This document shows, one piece after another, positions 27,338 to 35,160 of a DNA stretch of 64,000 nucleotides; the stretch's first letter is position 1, and each line of letters begins with the position of its first letter. The translations under genes and the position numbers were made by a program. This DNA comes from DASSUW01 sp963811895 (lineage in GTDB: Bacteria; Actinomycetota; Thermoleophilia; Solirubrobacterales; Solirubrobacteraceae): assembly GCA_963811895.1 (NCBI GenBank), contig CAWETE010000008.1, forward strand, positions 124,001-188,000, given 5' to 3'. The notes under the pieces are model-generated. The model had not been told where the DNA came from. It searched no databases and worked only from the letters and a program-made list of their open reading frames with translations.

Positions 27338-28335
27338 GCTATCGAGTTGCAGTCGTCGGAGCGACCGGCGCCGTCGGCACCGTCATGCGCGCCAAGCTGC
27401 GCGAGCGCAGCTTCCCCGCCTCCGAGATCGTGCCGTTCGCCTCCGAGCGCAGCGCCGGCCGCGAGCTCGACGGCGCGATCGTCCAGCCGCTCAACGACGA
27501 GACGATCCAGGGCTTCGACCTCGCGATCTTCAGCGCCGGCGGCAGCACCTCCGGCGAGTGGGCCCCGCGCTTCGTCGACGCGGGCGCCGTGGTGGTCGAC
27601 AACTCGTCCAAGTGGCGCCGCGACCCCGAGGTCCCGCTGGTCGTGGCCGAGGTCAACCCGGACGCGCTCGACGACCACAAGGGCCTGATCGCCAACCCGA
27701 ACTGCTCGACGATGCAGCTCATGGTGGCCCTGAAGCCGATCCACGACGCCGCCGGCATCGAGCGGCTCATCGTCTCCACCTACCAGTCGGTGTCCGGCAC
27801 CGGCGTGAAGGCCGTCGAGGAGCTCGAGGAGCAGACCCACGCCGTCCTGCACGGCCAGGAGCCGCAGGCCCCGCAGGTCTATCCGCACCTGATCGCCTTC
27901 AACGTGCACGGCGGAGCGGGCAACTTCGTCGACGACCACACCGACGAAGAGCTCAAGATGATGTTCGAGACGCGCAAGATCCTCGGCGACGAGGACATCG
28001 CGATCAACGTCACCTGCGCGCGCGTGCCCGTCCGCAACTGCCATTCGGAGTCCGTGACCCTGCAGACGCGCGAGCCGCTCGAGGTCGAGGAGGCGCGCGA
28101 GCTGCTGTCCGGCATGTCCGGGCTGACGATGGTCGATCCCTACCCGACCGCGCTGAGCTCGGCCGGCCACGACGACGTCTTCGTCGGGCGCCTGCGCCGC
28201 GACCCCTCGCACGAGCGGGGGCTGTGCCTGTGGGTGGTCTCCGACAACCTGCTCAAGGGGGCCGCGACCAACGCGATCCAGATCGCCGAGGTCCTGCACG
28301 AGCGGAACCTGATCAGGGTTCCAGCCCTTCGATGA
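27334..28335 (+). CDS. asd: Aspartate-semialdehyde dehydrogenase
   Basis: Reduces aspartyl phosphate with NADPH, following lysC. The 333-residue protein starts with the Rossmann motif RVAVVGATGAVGTVMRAKL. FSAGGSTSGEWAPRFVDAG and VVDNSSKWRRDPEVPLVVAEV follow. The catalytic cysteine is in IANPNCSTMQLMVALKPIHD, and the C-terminal catalytic region has ARVPVRNCHSESVTL. Length and motif order are those of bacterial Asd. ATG 27334 overlaps the lysC stop (ATGA). The 3' end overlaps the convergent TetR gene by 23 bases. Confidence 0.96.
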   Translation: MSYRVAVVGATGAVGTVMRAKLRERSFPASEIVPFASERSAGRELDGAIVQPLNDETIQGFDLAIFSAGGSTSGEWAPRFVDAGAVVVDNSSKWRRDPEVPLVVAEVNPDALDDHKGLIANPNCSTMQLMVALKPIHDAAGIERLIVSTYQSVSGTGVKAVEELEEQTHAVLHGQEPQAPQVYPHLIAFNVHGGAGNFVDDHTDEELKMMFETRKILGDEDIAINVTCARVPVRNCHSESVTLQTREPLEVEEARELLSGMSGLTMVDPYPTALSSAGHDDVFVGRLRRDPSHERGLCLWVVSDNLLKGAATNAIQIAEVLHERNLIRVPALR

Positions 28336-28999
28336 TCCGCTCCAGGCCGAACCGGTAGGCGCGCTCGGCGTCGTAGGCGCCGCCCTGCGCCTCGCCGGCC
28401 GCCGTGCCGACGCGCGACGCCAGCGGGTAGCGCTCGGGGTCGACGACCTCGGCGAGGAGCGGACCGGCGGCCTCCCACCATTCGGCGTCGGGCGTGGTCG
28501 CCGGCTCCTGGGCGGCGATGCCCTGCACGAACCCGAGCACCAGGGTCAGCGCGGCGTCCCTCTCCACGTCCGAGAACCCCTCGAAGGCCCCGAGCTCGTG
28601 CTCGTACTTGGCCAGCATGCCGGGCCCGAGCGGCGGCCGTGACGTGGTCACCCGCGCCGCCCACGGATGCGCCGCGTACAACGCTCGGTTGGCGTCCGCC
28701 ACCGACAGCACCGTGGGATCGGGCTCCCGCGGCATCGCGAGCCACAGCGCGTCGAGCATCAGGTCGAGCAGCTCGGCCTTGCCAGGCACGTACGTGTACA
28801 GCGTCATCGCCGACACGCCGAGCCGTCCGGCCAGCGTCCGCATGCTCACCGCCTGGAGACCCGCCTCGTCGGCCAGGGCGATCGCCGCGTCGACCACGGC
28901 GTCGACGCTCAGCTTCGGCCGCGGTCCACGGGTCCCGCCCTCGGCCCGCCGCCACAACAGCGCCAGGGTCCGTGCTGGATCGCCCTCACCGGTTCGCAT
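28313..28999 (-). CDS. TetR family transcriptional regulator (TetR_C_1-like)
   Basis: A 228-residue repressor. The N-terminal arm is followed by a TetR-type HTH: VDAAIALADEAGLQAVSMRT, LAGRLGVSAMTLYTYVPGKA, then ELLDLMLDALW. The HTH is placed further in than usual because of a 35-residue basic start. The C-terminal domain (GPGMLAKYEHELGAFEGFSD, TLVLGFVQGIAAQEP) matches the TetR class with a drug-binding pocket. It is divergent from the VOC gene across only 22 bases holding a palindromic site, so it most likely represses itself and the VOC gene. The inducer is unknown. Confidence 0.85.
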   Translation of the reverse strand: MRTGEGDPARTLALLWRRAEGGTRGPRPKLSVDAVVDAAIALADEAGLQAVSMRTLAGRLGVSAMTLYTYVPGKAELLDLMLDALWLAMPREPDPTVLSVADANRALYAAHPWAARVTTSRPPLGPGMLAKYEHELGAFEGFSDVERDAALTLVLGFVQGIAAQEPATTPDAEWWEAAGPLLAEVVDPERYPLASRVGTAAGEAQGGAYDAERAYRFGLERIIEGLEP

Positions 29000-29007
29000 G
29001 AAACTTT

Positions 29008-29018
29008 GTACAGTGTAC
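29008..29018. promoter_or_regulatory. Likely TetR operator between the TetR and VOC genes
   Basis: GTACAGTGTAC is an 11-base perfect palindrome (half-sites GTACA and TGTAC around one base), in the middle of the 22-base gap between the divergent starts at 28999 and 29022. Sites with a TACA-N-TGTA core are common for TetR proteins of this class. Its position would block both genes at once. Confidence 0.55.
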
Positions 29019-29021
29019 GGA

Positions 29022-29399
29022 ATGAACATCACCGCGTCCGCCATCTCCCTCAACGTCGCCGATCCGCAGGCGTCCGCCGGCTTCGTCAAGGACCACTTCG
29101 GCTTCGCCGAGGAGATGGCCGCCGACGGCTTCGTCTCGCTCTCGCGCCCGGACGCCGGCTTCAACCTCATCTACCTGCGCACGGGCCTGGAGACCTTCAA
29201 GCCGGCGGCGCTCGCCGGCCACGACGCCGACGGCCTGCTCGTCGCCTTCGTGGTGGACGACATCGAGGCCGAGTACGAGCGCATCCGCGCCGAGGGCGTC
29301 GAGATCACCACGCCGCTCGAGACCGAGGAATGGGGCGAGCGCTACTTCCAGGTCACCGACCCCTGCGGCGTCGTGATCCAGCTCGTTCAGTGGGTTTAG
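29022..29399 (+). CDS. VOC (glyoxalase/bleomycin-resistance/dioxygenase) family protein
   Basis: A 125-residue protein with two beta-alpha-beta-beta-beta modules. It begins MNITASAISLNVADPQASAGF, continues with VKDHFGFAEEMAADGFVSLS, and ends GERYFQVTDPCGVVIQLVQWV. The C-terminal PxGxxIQLVQW-type strand carries the usual last metal-binding position, here a Gln in place of the classic Glu. The family includes resistance proteins and metal-dependent isomerases or dioxygenases. With a divergent TetR gene, a role in handling a toxic small molecule is a fair inference. Confidence 0.85.
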   Translation: MNITASAISLNVADPQASAGFVKDHFGFAEEMAADGFVSLSRPDAGFNLIYLRTGLETFKPAALAGHDADGLLVAFVVDDIEAEYERIRAEGVEITTPLETEEWGERYFQVTDPCGVVIQLVQWV

Positions 29400-29470
29400 G
29401 TTTTCATCGGCCCCGAGCCGGGCATGCAACCTCTCGCAAGTTTGTAGGGCGGACTGGGGTACGCCGAAGA

Positions 29471-29510
29471 AACGAGCGAAAGAGGGCCCGGGCGGGCCCT
29501 CTTGCTCGTT
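29471..29510. terminator. Strong bidirectional hairpin terminator
   Basis: AACGAGC (29471-29477) pairs with GCTCGTT (29504-29510), and inside it AGAGGGCCC (29481-29489) pairs with GGGCCCTCT (29494-29502) around GGGC. The pairing is perfect apart from a small internal loop. It lies between the convergent VOC gene and the phospholipase-D gene and can serve both directions. The surrounding bases 29400-29672 hold no gene that I can support. Confidence 0.7.
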
Positions 29511-29672
29511 AAGCCCGGAGCCCACCGATCCCCGCGGCGCCTCGCCGTCGTGGCCCTTCGCCAGAGCCGATCGGCCGCGACCTGAGGTGGCCCACCACAT
29601 CGGGTGCGCGGCCGATCGACTCTGACTCGACCCACGACGCCGAGGCATCCACGGGTCATCGGTGGTTCCGGG

Positions 29673-30983
29673 CTACAGCTCCCGGCGGGCGAGCTTGAGC
29701 GCCGACTCGCTCGCCCGCTGGAGCGGACCGCGGCCGCGCCAGCGGCCGGGCTCGATCCGCTGCGAGCGTTCGAGGTCGCGCTCGAACTGCTCGGTGAGAC
29801 GGCCGGCGAACTCGTCGGACAGCACGCACAGGGTCGCCTCGTCGTGGAGCTGGAACGAGCGGTTGTCGAAGTTGACCGAGCCGACCGACGACCAGGCGCC
29901 GTCGACGACCATGGACTTGGCGTGCAGCATCGTCGGCTGGTACTCGTGGATCTCCACGCCGCAGTCCAGCAGCTGGTCGTAGCTGACCCTCCCGGCCACC
30001 CGCACCGGCGCCTTGTCGATCTCCGGCCCCGGCACCAGCACCCGCACCCGCACGCCGCGCTCGGCGGCGTCGCACAGCGCGTCGATGAACGCCGGCCGGG
30101 GCACGAAGTAGGCAGCGGTCAGGTCGAGCGTCTCGCGGGCGGCGGCGATCGCCAGGTAGTACAGGGCCTCGACGTTGGTGTCGCCGACCCCCGCGCTCGA
30201 GCGCACGACCATCATCGGCCCGCCGCCGTCGGCCTGCTCGAGGTCGGGCAGGTAGCCGTCGCCGGCCAGCACCTCGCCGGTCGCCTCGAGCCAGTTCTCG
30301 GCGAACGCGCCGAACAGCCCGCGCACGACCGGCCCGCGCACGCGCACGTGCGTGTCGCGCCAGTGCTGGGGATCCTGGGCGTCGCCCGTCCACTCCTCGG
30401 CGATCCCCACGCCGCCCGTCAGCCCGATCGACCCGTCCGCCACCAGGATCTTGCGGTGCGTCCGGTTCGCCACCCGCCGCGCCGCATACGGCTTCGGCGG
30501 CCGGAACTTCGACACCCGCACGCCGGCGTCCACCATCCGCTGCACGAGCTCCTTCTCGATCTTCAGCCCGCCCACCGCGTCGATGATCACGTTCACCTCG
30601 ACGCCCGCCCGCGCGCGCGAGCAGAGCGCCTCGGCCACCTCGCGCGCGATCTCGCCGCGCCAGTAGACGTACGTGAGAAGGCACAGCGTGCGCTCCGCGC
30701 TCCGGATCGTCTCCAGGTAGCACGGGAAGATCGCGTCGCCGTTGATCAGCAGCTCGACCTCGTCGCCCCACGAGATCGGCGCGCCGGTCAGCGCCTCGGC
30801 GGCGCGCAGGAAGCCCGGCTCGCGGACGTCGAGCTCGGCGTGCAGGTCATAGCCGTGGCCGCTCTCCCGGCGATGCCGCAGCGACTCGGTCCCGTAGCGA
30901 GCGACGAGGGCGGCGCCCAGCCCCAAGGGCCAGGCGTACCGCGCCCTCAGGCTGCGACGCTTCCGACGACGGAGGTCGACCAA
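29673..30983 (-). CDS. Phospholipase D family / cardiolipin synthase-like protein
   Basis: A 436-residue enzyme with two HKD motifs: THRKILVADGSIGLTGG (about 175-191) and LHAKSMVVDGAWSSVGSVNF (about 350-370). The partner residues in EEWTGDAQDPQHWRDTHVRV and NRSFQLHDEATLCV also fit cardiolipin synthases, which join two phosphatidylglycerol molecules or use a related transphosphatidylation. The N-terminus is basic with one weak hydrophobic stretch and lacks the two helices of classical ClsA, so it resembles ClsB-type proteins. TTG 30983 is the only convenient start and overlaps the 3' end of sdhB by 37 bases, which suggests co-transcription. Confidence 0.83.
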   Translation of the reverse strand: MVDLRRRKRRSLRARYAWPLGLGAALVARYGTESLRHRRESGHGYDLHAELDVREPGFLRAAEALTGAPISWGDEVELLINGDAIFPCYLETIRSAERTLCLLTYVYWRGEIAREVAEALCSRARAGVEVNVIIDAVGGLKIEKELVQRMVDAGVRVSKFRPPKPYAARRVANRTHRKILVADGSIGLTGGVGIAEEWTGDAQDPQHWRDTHVRVRGPVVRGLFGAFAENWLEATGEVLAGDGYLPDLEQADGGGPMMVVRSSAGVGDTNVEALYYLAIAAARETLDLTAAYFVPRPAFIDALCDAAERGVRVRVLVPGPEIDKAPVRVAGRVSYDQLLDCGVEIHEYQPTMLHAKSMVVDGAWSSVGSVNFDNRSFQLHDEATLCVLSDEFAGRLTEQFERDLERSQRIEPGRWRGRGPLQRASESALKLARREL

Positions 30984-32904
30984 TCGATGACCGAGGTCGG
31001 CCGCACGACGTGCTTGTTCATGCCCAGCTCCTTGGGCTCGAGCCCGAAGGCCAGCCCGACGAGCTGCGGCAGGTGCAGCACCGGCATCCCCAGCTCACGG
31101 CCGACGATCCGCTCGGCGCCCGGCTGCTGGAGATCGAGGTTGAGGTGGCAGAGCGGGCACGGCGTGACCAGGCAGTCGGCCTCGGCGTCCAGGGCGTCGC
31201 CGAGATGACGGCCGGCCTGCTTGAGCGAGGCTTCCTTGTTCATGGTGATGATCGGGAAGCCGCAGCACTTGTACTTGCCCGCGTAGTCGACCACCGTGCC
31301 GCCGAGCGCGTCGATCAGCTCGTGCAGGTAGCGATCGCGCGGGTGCTCGCGGTCGATGCCCAGCCGCGTCGTCGGCCGCACGATGTAGCAGCCGTAGAAC
31401 GGCCCCACGCGCAGGTCGGTCAGAGGCCGCACGACCTTCGAGCGCACCGTGTCGAGCCCGATCTCCTCGACCATCAGCCACAGGAAGTGCTTGTTGCGAT
31501 GCCCTTCTCGTAACGCAGGCCGTCGCTCGCCAGCGTCTGGTTGACGTGATCGCGGTACTCGCTGTTGGCGTCGAGTCGCTCCTGGCACTCGCTCTGCGCG
31601 CCCTGGCAGGTCGAGCAGATGTTCATCATCAGATCGGCGCCCTCGACCTGCTGGGCGAGCGCGAACGTGCGCGCGTTCAGCGTGTCGGCCAGCTCCTGGT
31701 TGTGCTCGGCGAGCACGCCGGCGCCGCAGCAGGCGGCGCGGTCGAGCTCGACCAGCTCGATGTCGAGCAGCGGGGCGACCTTGGCCATCGAGCCGTGCAG
31801 CTCGGGGGTGAAGCCGCGGCTCACGCAGCCGGGCCAGTAGGCGACCTTCACTCCGGGCTCCTCCTCGTCCGCGTCGTCCTCGTAGCCCACGACGTAGAGG
31901 TTGAGCTCGTACCGCTCGTCCTTCTCGTGGATCTGCTGGAAGATGCGCTTGACGTCCTTCGGCGCCTTGTGCTGGTGCAGGAGGGCCTTCTTCGGCGTCA
32001 CCTTGCCGCGCCGCAGCGCGCCGAGGATCACGGGCAGCGAGTCGAGCAGCTCGGGCACCGCGCGCGGGTGGAACTTGCCGCCGTAGGAGTCGGGCAGCAG
32101 GTCGGCCTCGTGGAGCAGGCCGTTGCGCTCGATGTTCTTGACGAACGCCTTCTCGTGCCGGTGGCCGTTGTTGCGGTCCTCGATCCCGTGGTCGCCGCCC
32201 GCGATCCGGCGCAGCCGCATGATCTGGCTCATCGGCGCCACGCCCTTGGGGCACGCCTCGATGCAGTTGAAGCAGTGGGTGCAGTCGTAGATGCCGGCCG
32301 GGTCCTCGGAGAGGTCCTTGAGCCGCTCGTACTGCCGGCCGTCGCGCGGGTCGCCCACGAAGCGGTAGGCCTTCGCCAGCGCGGCCGGCCCGATGAAGTC
32401 GGGGTCGACCTCCATCGACAGGCAGTCCGACACGCAGGCGCCGCACTGGATGCAGGCCATCGTCTGCGTGACGTCGATCATCGACTCCGGGGGCACGATG
32501 TACTCGCGCTCGGGCGGATCGCCGTCCGGCAGCAGCCACGGCGTGACGCGCTGCATCTTCTTCCAGTGGACGGCGTCCATGTCGACGATCAGGTCCTTGA
32601 GGACGGGCATGTTGCCCATCGGCTCGACCACGATGGCGCCGTCGGGCGCGGTCTCGGCCGCCGCGTCGAGGTGCGTGTGGCAGGCCAGCGTCGGCTTGCC
32701 GTTGATCCGCACGCCGCACGAGCCGCAGATCGCGGCGCGGCACGAGCAGCGGATGCCGATCGAGCCGTCCTGGGCGTCCCGCGCCTGCAGGATGCCGTCC
32801 AGCACCGACCGGTGGCCGTCGAGCTCGATCGTGAAGTCGTCCCAGTAGGCCGCTTCGCCGGACTCCGGCGAGTACCGGCGGATTCTCAGTGTGTATTCGG
32901 GCAT
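30947..32904 (-). pseudogene. sdhB: Succinate dehydrogenase iron-sulfur subunit fused to a CCG (HdrB/SdhE-like) domain, frameshifted near 31500
   Basis: The N-terminal part (about 1-240) is SdhB: the [2Fe-2S] site CSCRAAICGSCGVRINGKP, then CIQCGACVSDCLS and CTHCFNCIEACPKG for the [4Fe-4S]/[3Fe-4S] clusters. From about 310 two CCG repeats follow, as in heterodisulfide reductase HdrB and SdhE: YWPGCVSRGFTPEL with RAACCGAGVLAEHN and ICSTCQGAQ, then FYGCYIVRP with YKCCGFPIITMNKE and TPCPLCHLNLD. The second CCG repeat is in a different frame, because one base is missing after LRYEKGI near 31500. Total length 1958 is one base short of 653 codons. Given its essential role, a base error is likely. 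It starts 1 base after sdhA. Confidence 0.85.
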
Positions 32905-32905
32905 G

Positions 32906-34597
32906 TCAGTACGTCCGCTCCTGAGGCTCCCACTTCGTCAGGGTCACAGGCGAATAGGACACCTTAGGCGGCCCGCCGCCGTCGACGGACAGGGTGATGT
33001 GCTTGAGCCACTCGTCATCGTTGCGCTTGGGGAAGTCGAGCCGGAACTGGGCGCCGCGCGACTCCTTGCGCTCGATCGCCCCGATGACGATGCACTCCGC
33101 GCAGTCCAGCATGTACCCGAGCTCGATGGCGCCGAGAACATCCTGGTTGAAGACGGTGCCGCGGTCGTCGATGCAGGCGACCGACGCCTCCTCCTTGAGC
33201 CGGCGCACGATCTCGAGCGCCTCGGTCAGCCCCGCCTCGTCGCGGAACACGGCGCACTTCTCGTTCATCATCTCGCCGAGCTCGTCCTTGATCTCCGAGA
33301 TCCGCCGGCCGCCGCTGTCCGACCGGCCGATGATGTCGTCGATCAGCTTCTCCTCGGCGGCGAGCGCCGAGTGGGCGGGGGACGGCATCGCCATGCCGAG
33401 CGCCCGCTTGGCCGCGTGCTCGCCGGAGCGGCGGCCGAAGATCAGCGTGTCCAGCAGCGAGTTGGCCCCCAGCCGGTTGCCGCCGTGGACCGACACGCAC
33501 GCCACCTCGCCGGCCGCGTAGAGGCCGGGGATCGACGTGAGGCCCCAGACGTCGGTCTTGACGCCGCCCATGATGTAGTGGCAGCCGGGGCGGATGTGGA
33601 TCGGCTCGCGCGTGATGTCCACGCCCGCGAAGTCCTTGCCGATGTTGACGATCTCGCGCAGCGCCTCGAGCGTGCGCTTGCGTGGCACCTTCGTGATGTC
33701 GAGCGCCACCGTGCCGTCGGGAAAGCCGCGGCCCTCGTTGATCTCGGTCTGCTCGGAGCGCGAGACGACGTCGCGGGAGGCCAGCTCCATCTTGTTGGGC
33801 GCGTACTTCTCCATGAAGCGCTCGCCGACGGCGTTGTAGAGGTGCGCGCCCTCGCCGCGGGCGCCCTCGGTGATGAGGATCCCGTTCCCGGCCAGCGTGG
33901 TCGGGTGGTACTGGATCATCTCCATGTCCATCAGCGGGGCGCCGATGCGATAGCTCTGGGCGATCCCGTCGCCGGTGCAGATGAGCGCGTTGGTGGTCGG
34001 CTTGAAGCACTGGCCGGCGCCGCCCGAGGCCTGGATCGTCGCCTTGGCGGCGAACAGCTCCATCGCGCCGTCGCGGATGTTGCGGGCGACGGCTCCGCAG
34101 CACTCCCCGCTGTCGTCCTGGACGAGCGCGGTGACGAACCACTCCTCGTAGCGGTCGATCTGCTCGTGGTGCTTCATCAGCTGCTCGTAGAGGACGTGCA
34201 GCAGCGCCTGGCCGGTGATGTCGGCCACGTAGTAGGTGCGGGCGGCCGAGGCGCCGCCGAAGGCGCGCGTGCCGAGGTGCCCGGTCTCGTTGCGATGGAA
34301 GGTGACGCCGGAGTGCTCGAGCCAGAGCACCTCGTCGGGCGCCTCGCGGCACATGATCTCGATCGCGTCCTGGTCGCCCAGGTAGTCGGACCCCTTGACC
34401 GTGTCGAAGGCGTGCGACTCCCACGAGTCGTCCGGGTTCAGGGCCGCGTTGATGCCGCCCGCCGCCGCGTTGGAGTGCGAGCGGACGGGGTGGACCTTGG
34501 ACATGATCGCCACGGTGGCGCCCTCGCGGGCCGCCGCCAGGGCCGCCCGCTGGCCGGCCAGGCCGGCACCGATGATCAGGACGTCGTGCGCAGGCAT
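32906..34597 (-). CDS. sdhA: Succinate dehydrogenase / fumarate reductase flavoprotein subunit
   Basis: Oxidises succinate to fumarate with covalently bound FAD. The 563-residue protein begins DVLIIGAGLAGQRAALAAAR (FAD-binding), then SKVHPVRSHSNAAAGGINAA, where His of the HSNAAAGG region is the flavin attachment site. Active-site segments include IQYHPTTLAGNGILITEGAR, DVVSRSEQTEINEGRGF, PGCHYIMGGVKTD, and HGGNRLGANSLLDTLIFGRR. The C-terminal helical domain ends with a basic segment that contacts SdhB. ATG 34597 begins exactly at the flavin fold. No SdhC/SdhD membrane anchor gene lies next to it; the CCG domain on SdhB may replace that function. Confidence 0.94.
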   Translation of the reverse strand: MPAHDVLIIGAGLAGQRAALAAAREGATVAIMSKVHPVRSHSNAAAGGINAALNPDDSWESHAFDTVKGSDYLGDQDAIEIMCREAPDEVLWLEHSGVTFHRNETGHLGTRAFGGASAARTYYVADITGQALLHVLYEQLMKHHEQIDRYEEWFVTALVQDDSGECCGAVARNIRDGAMELFAAKATIQASGGAGQCFKPTTNALICTGDGIAQSYRIGAPLMDMEMIQYHPTTLAGNGILITEGARGEGAHLYNAVGERFMEKYAPNKMELASRDVVSRSEQTEINEGRGFPDGTVALDITKVPRKRTLEALREIVNIGKDFAGVDITREPIHIRPGCHYIMGGVKTDVWGLTSIPGLYAAGEVACVSVHGGNRLGANSLLDTLIFGRRSGEHAAKRALGMAMPSPAHSALAAEEKLIDDIIGRSDSGGRRISEIKDELGEMMNEKCAVFRDEAGLTEALEIVRRLKEEASVACIDDRGTVFNQDVLGAIELGYMLDCAECIVIGAIERKESRGAQFRLDFPKRNDDEWLKHITLSVDGGGPPKVSYSPVTLTKWEPQERTY

Positions 34598-34642
34598 GAC
34601 GGCGGAGTCTATTTCCCTGGACCGCGGGGAGCGTCGTAGGCG

Positions 34643-35023
34643 ATGATTGGGCCCATGCCCGTGCGGCTGATGATCGTGGACGACCACGAGTCGGTCCGCG
34701 AACTGCTGCGGGCGATCGTCGACGACGCGCCGGAGGATGTCGTGATCTCGGGCGAGGCCGACGGCGCTCGGACGGCTCTGGAGACCATCGACCGGATCGA
34801 TCCGGACGTCGTGATCCTGGACGCGACGATGCCGGAGTTGAGCGGCCTAGAGGTGGCTCCGCTGATCCTCGAGCGGCGTCCCGGCCAGAAGATCCTCCTG
34901 TGCAGCGCGATGGTCGACGCCGAGGTGTGCGATCGGGCCGAGCGGATCGGCATCGCCGCCTGCCTCTCCAAGGATGACCTCGAGGCGGTCCCGCGCGTCG
35001 CCTTCGAGCTGGCCTTCGCATAG
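34643..35023 (+). CDS. Single-domain response regulator (receiver only)
   Basis: A 126-residue CheY-like receiver with no output domain. It has the acidic pair in LMIVDDHESVRELL, the phospho-acceptor Asp in PDVVILDATMPELSG, a Ser in LLCSAM at the Thr/Ser switch position, and the conserved Lys in CLSKDD. ATG 34655 is an alternative start four codons in. No histidine kinase is adjacent. It stands directly upstream of the large LuxR-type regulator, with which it may share regulation, although the two are in separate transcription contexts (138 bases apart). Confidence 0.85.
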   Translation: MIGPMPVRLMIVDDHESVRELLRAIVDDAPEDVVISGEADGARTALETIDRIDPDVVILDATMPELSGLEVAPLILERRPGQKILLCSAMVDAEVCDRAERIGIAACLSKDDLEAVPRVAFELAFA

Positions 35024-35160
35024 CTCGCGCAGGATGTCGAGCTCGCGCGTGCGACGAGCATCCCTGCTCATCGCAGCGCGGCCTTTCGTGAAGATGTCCT
35101 CGTGAGACATCGGGAGGACTCTGTCGCCCGGGCCGGGTACTCGTCGTCGGGGGTGGGACC

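Noticed and set aside
34847..35110. A minus-strand 87-codon frame ending inside the receiver gene
   Set aside because: Two thirds of it is antisense to the conserved receiver domain, and no family was recognised; a short real peptide from 35110 cannot be fully excluded.
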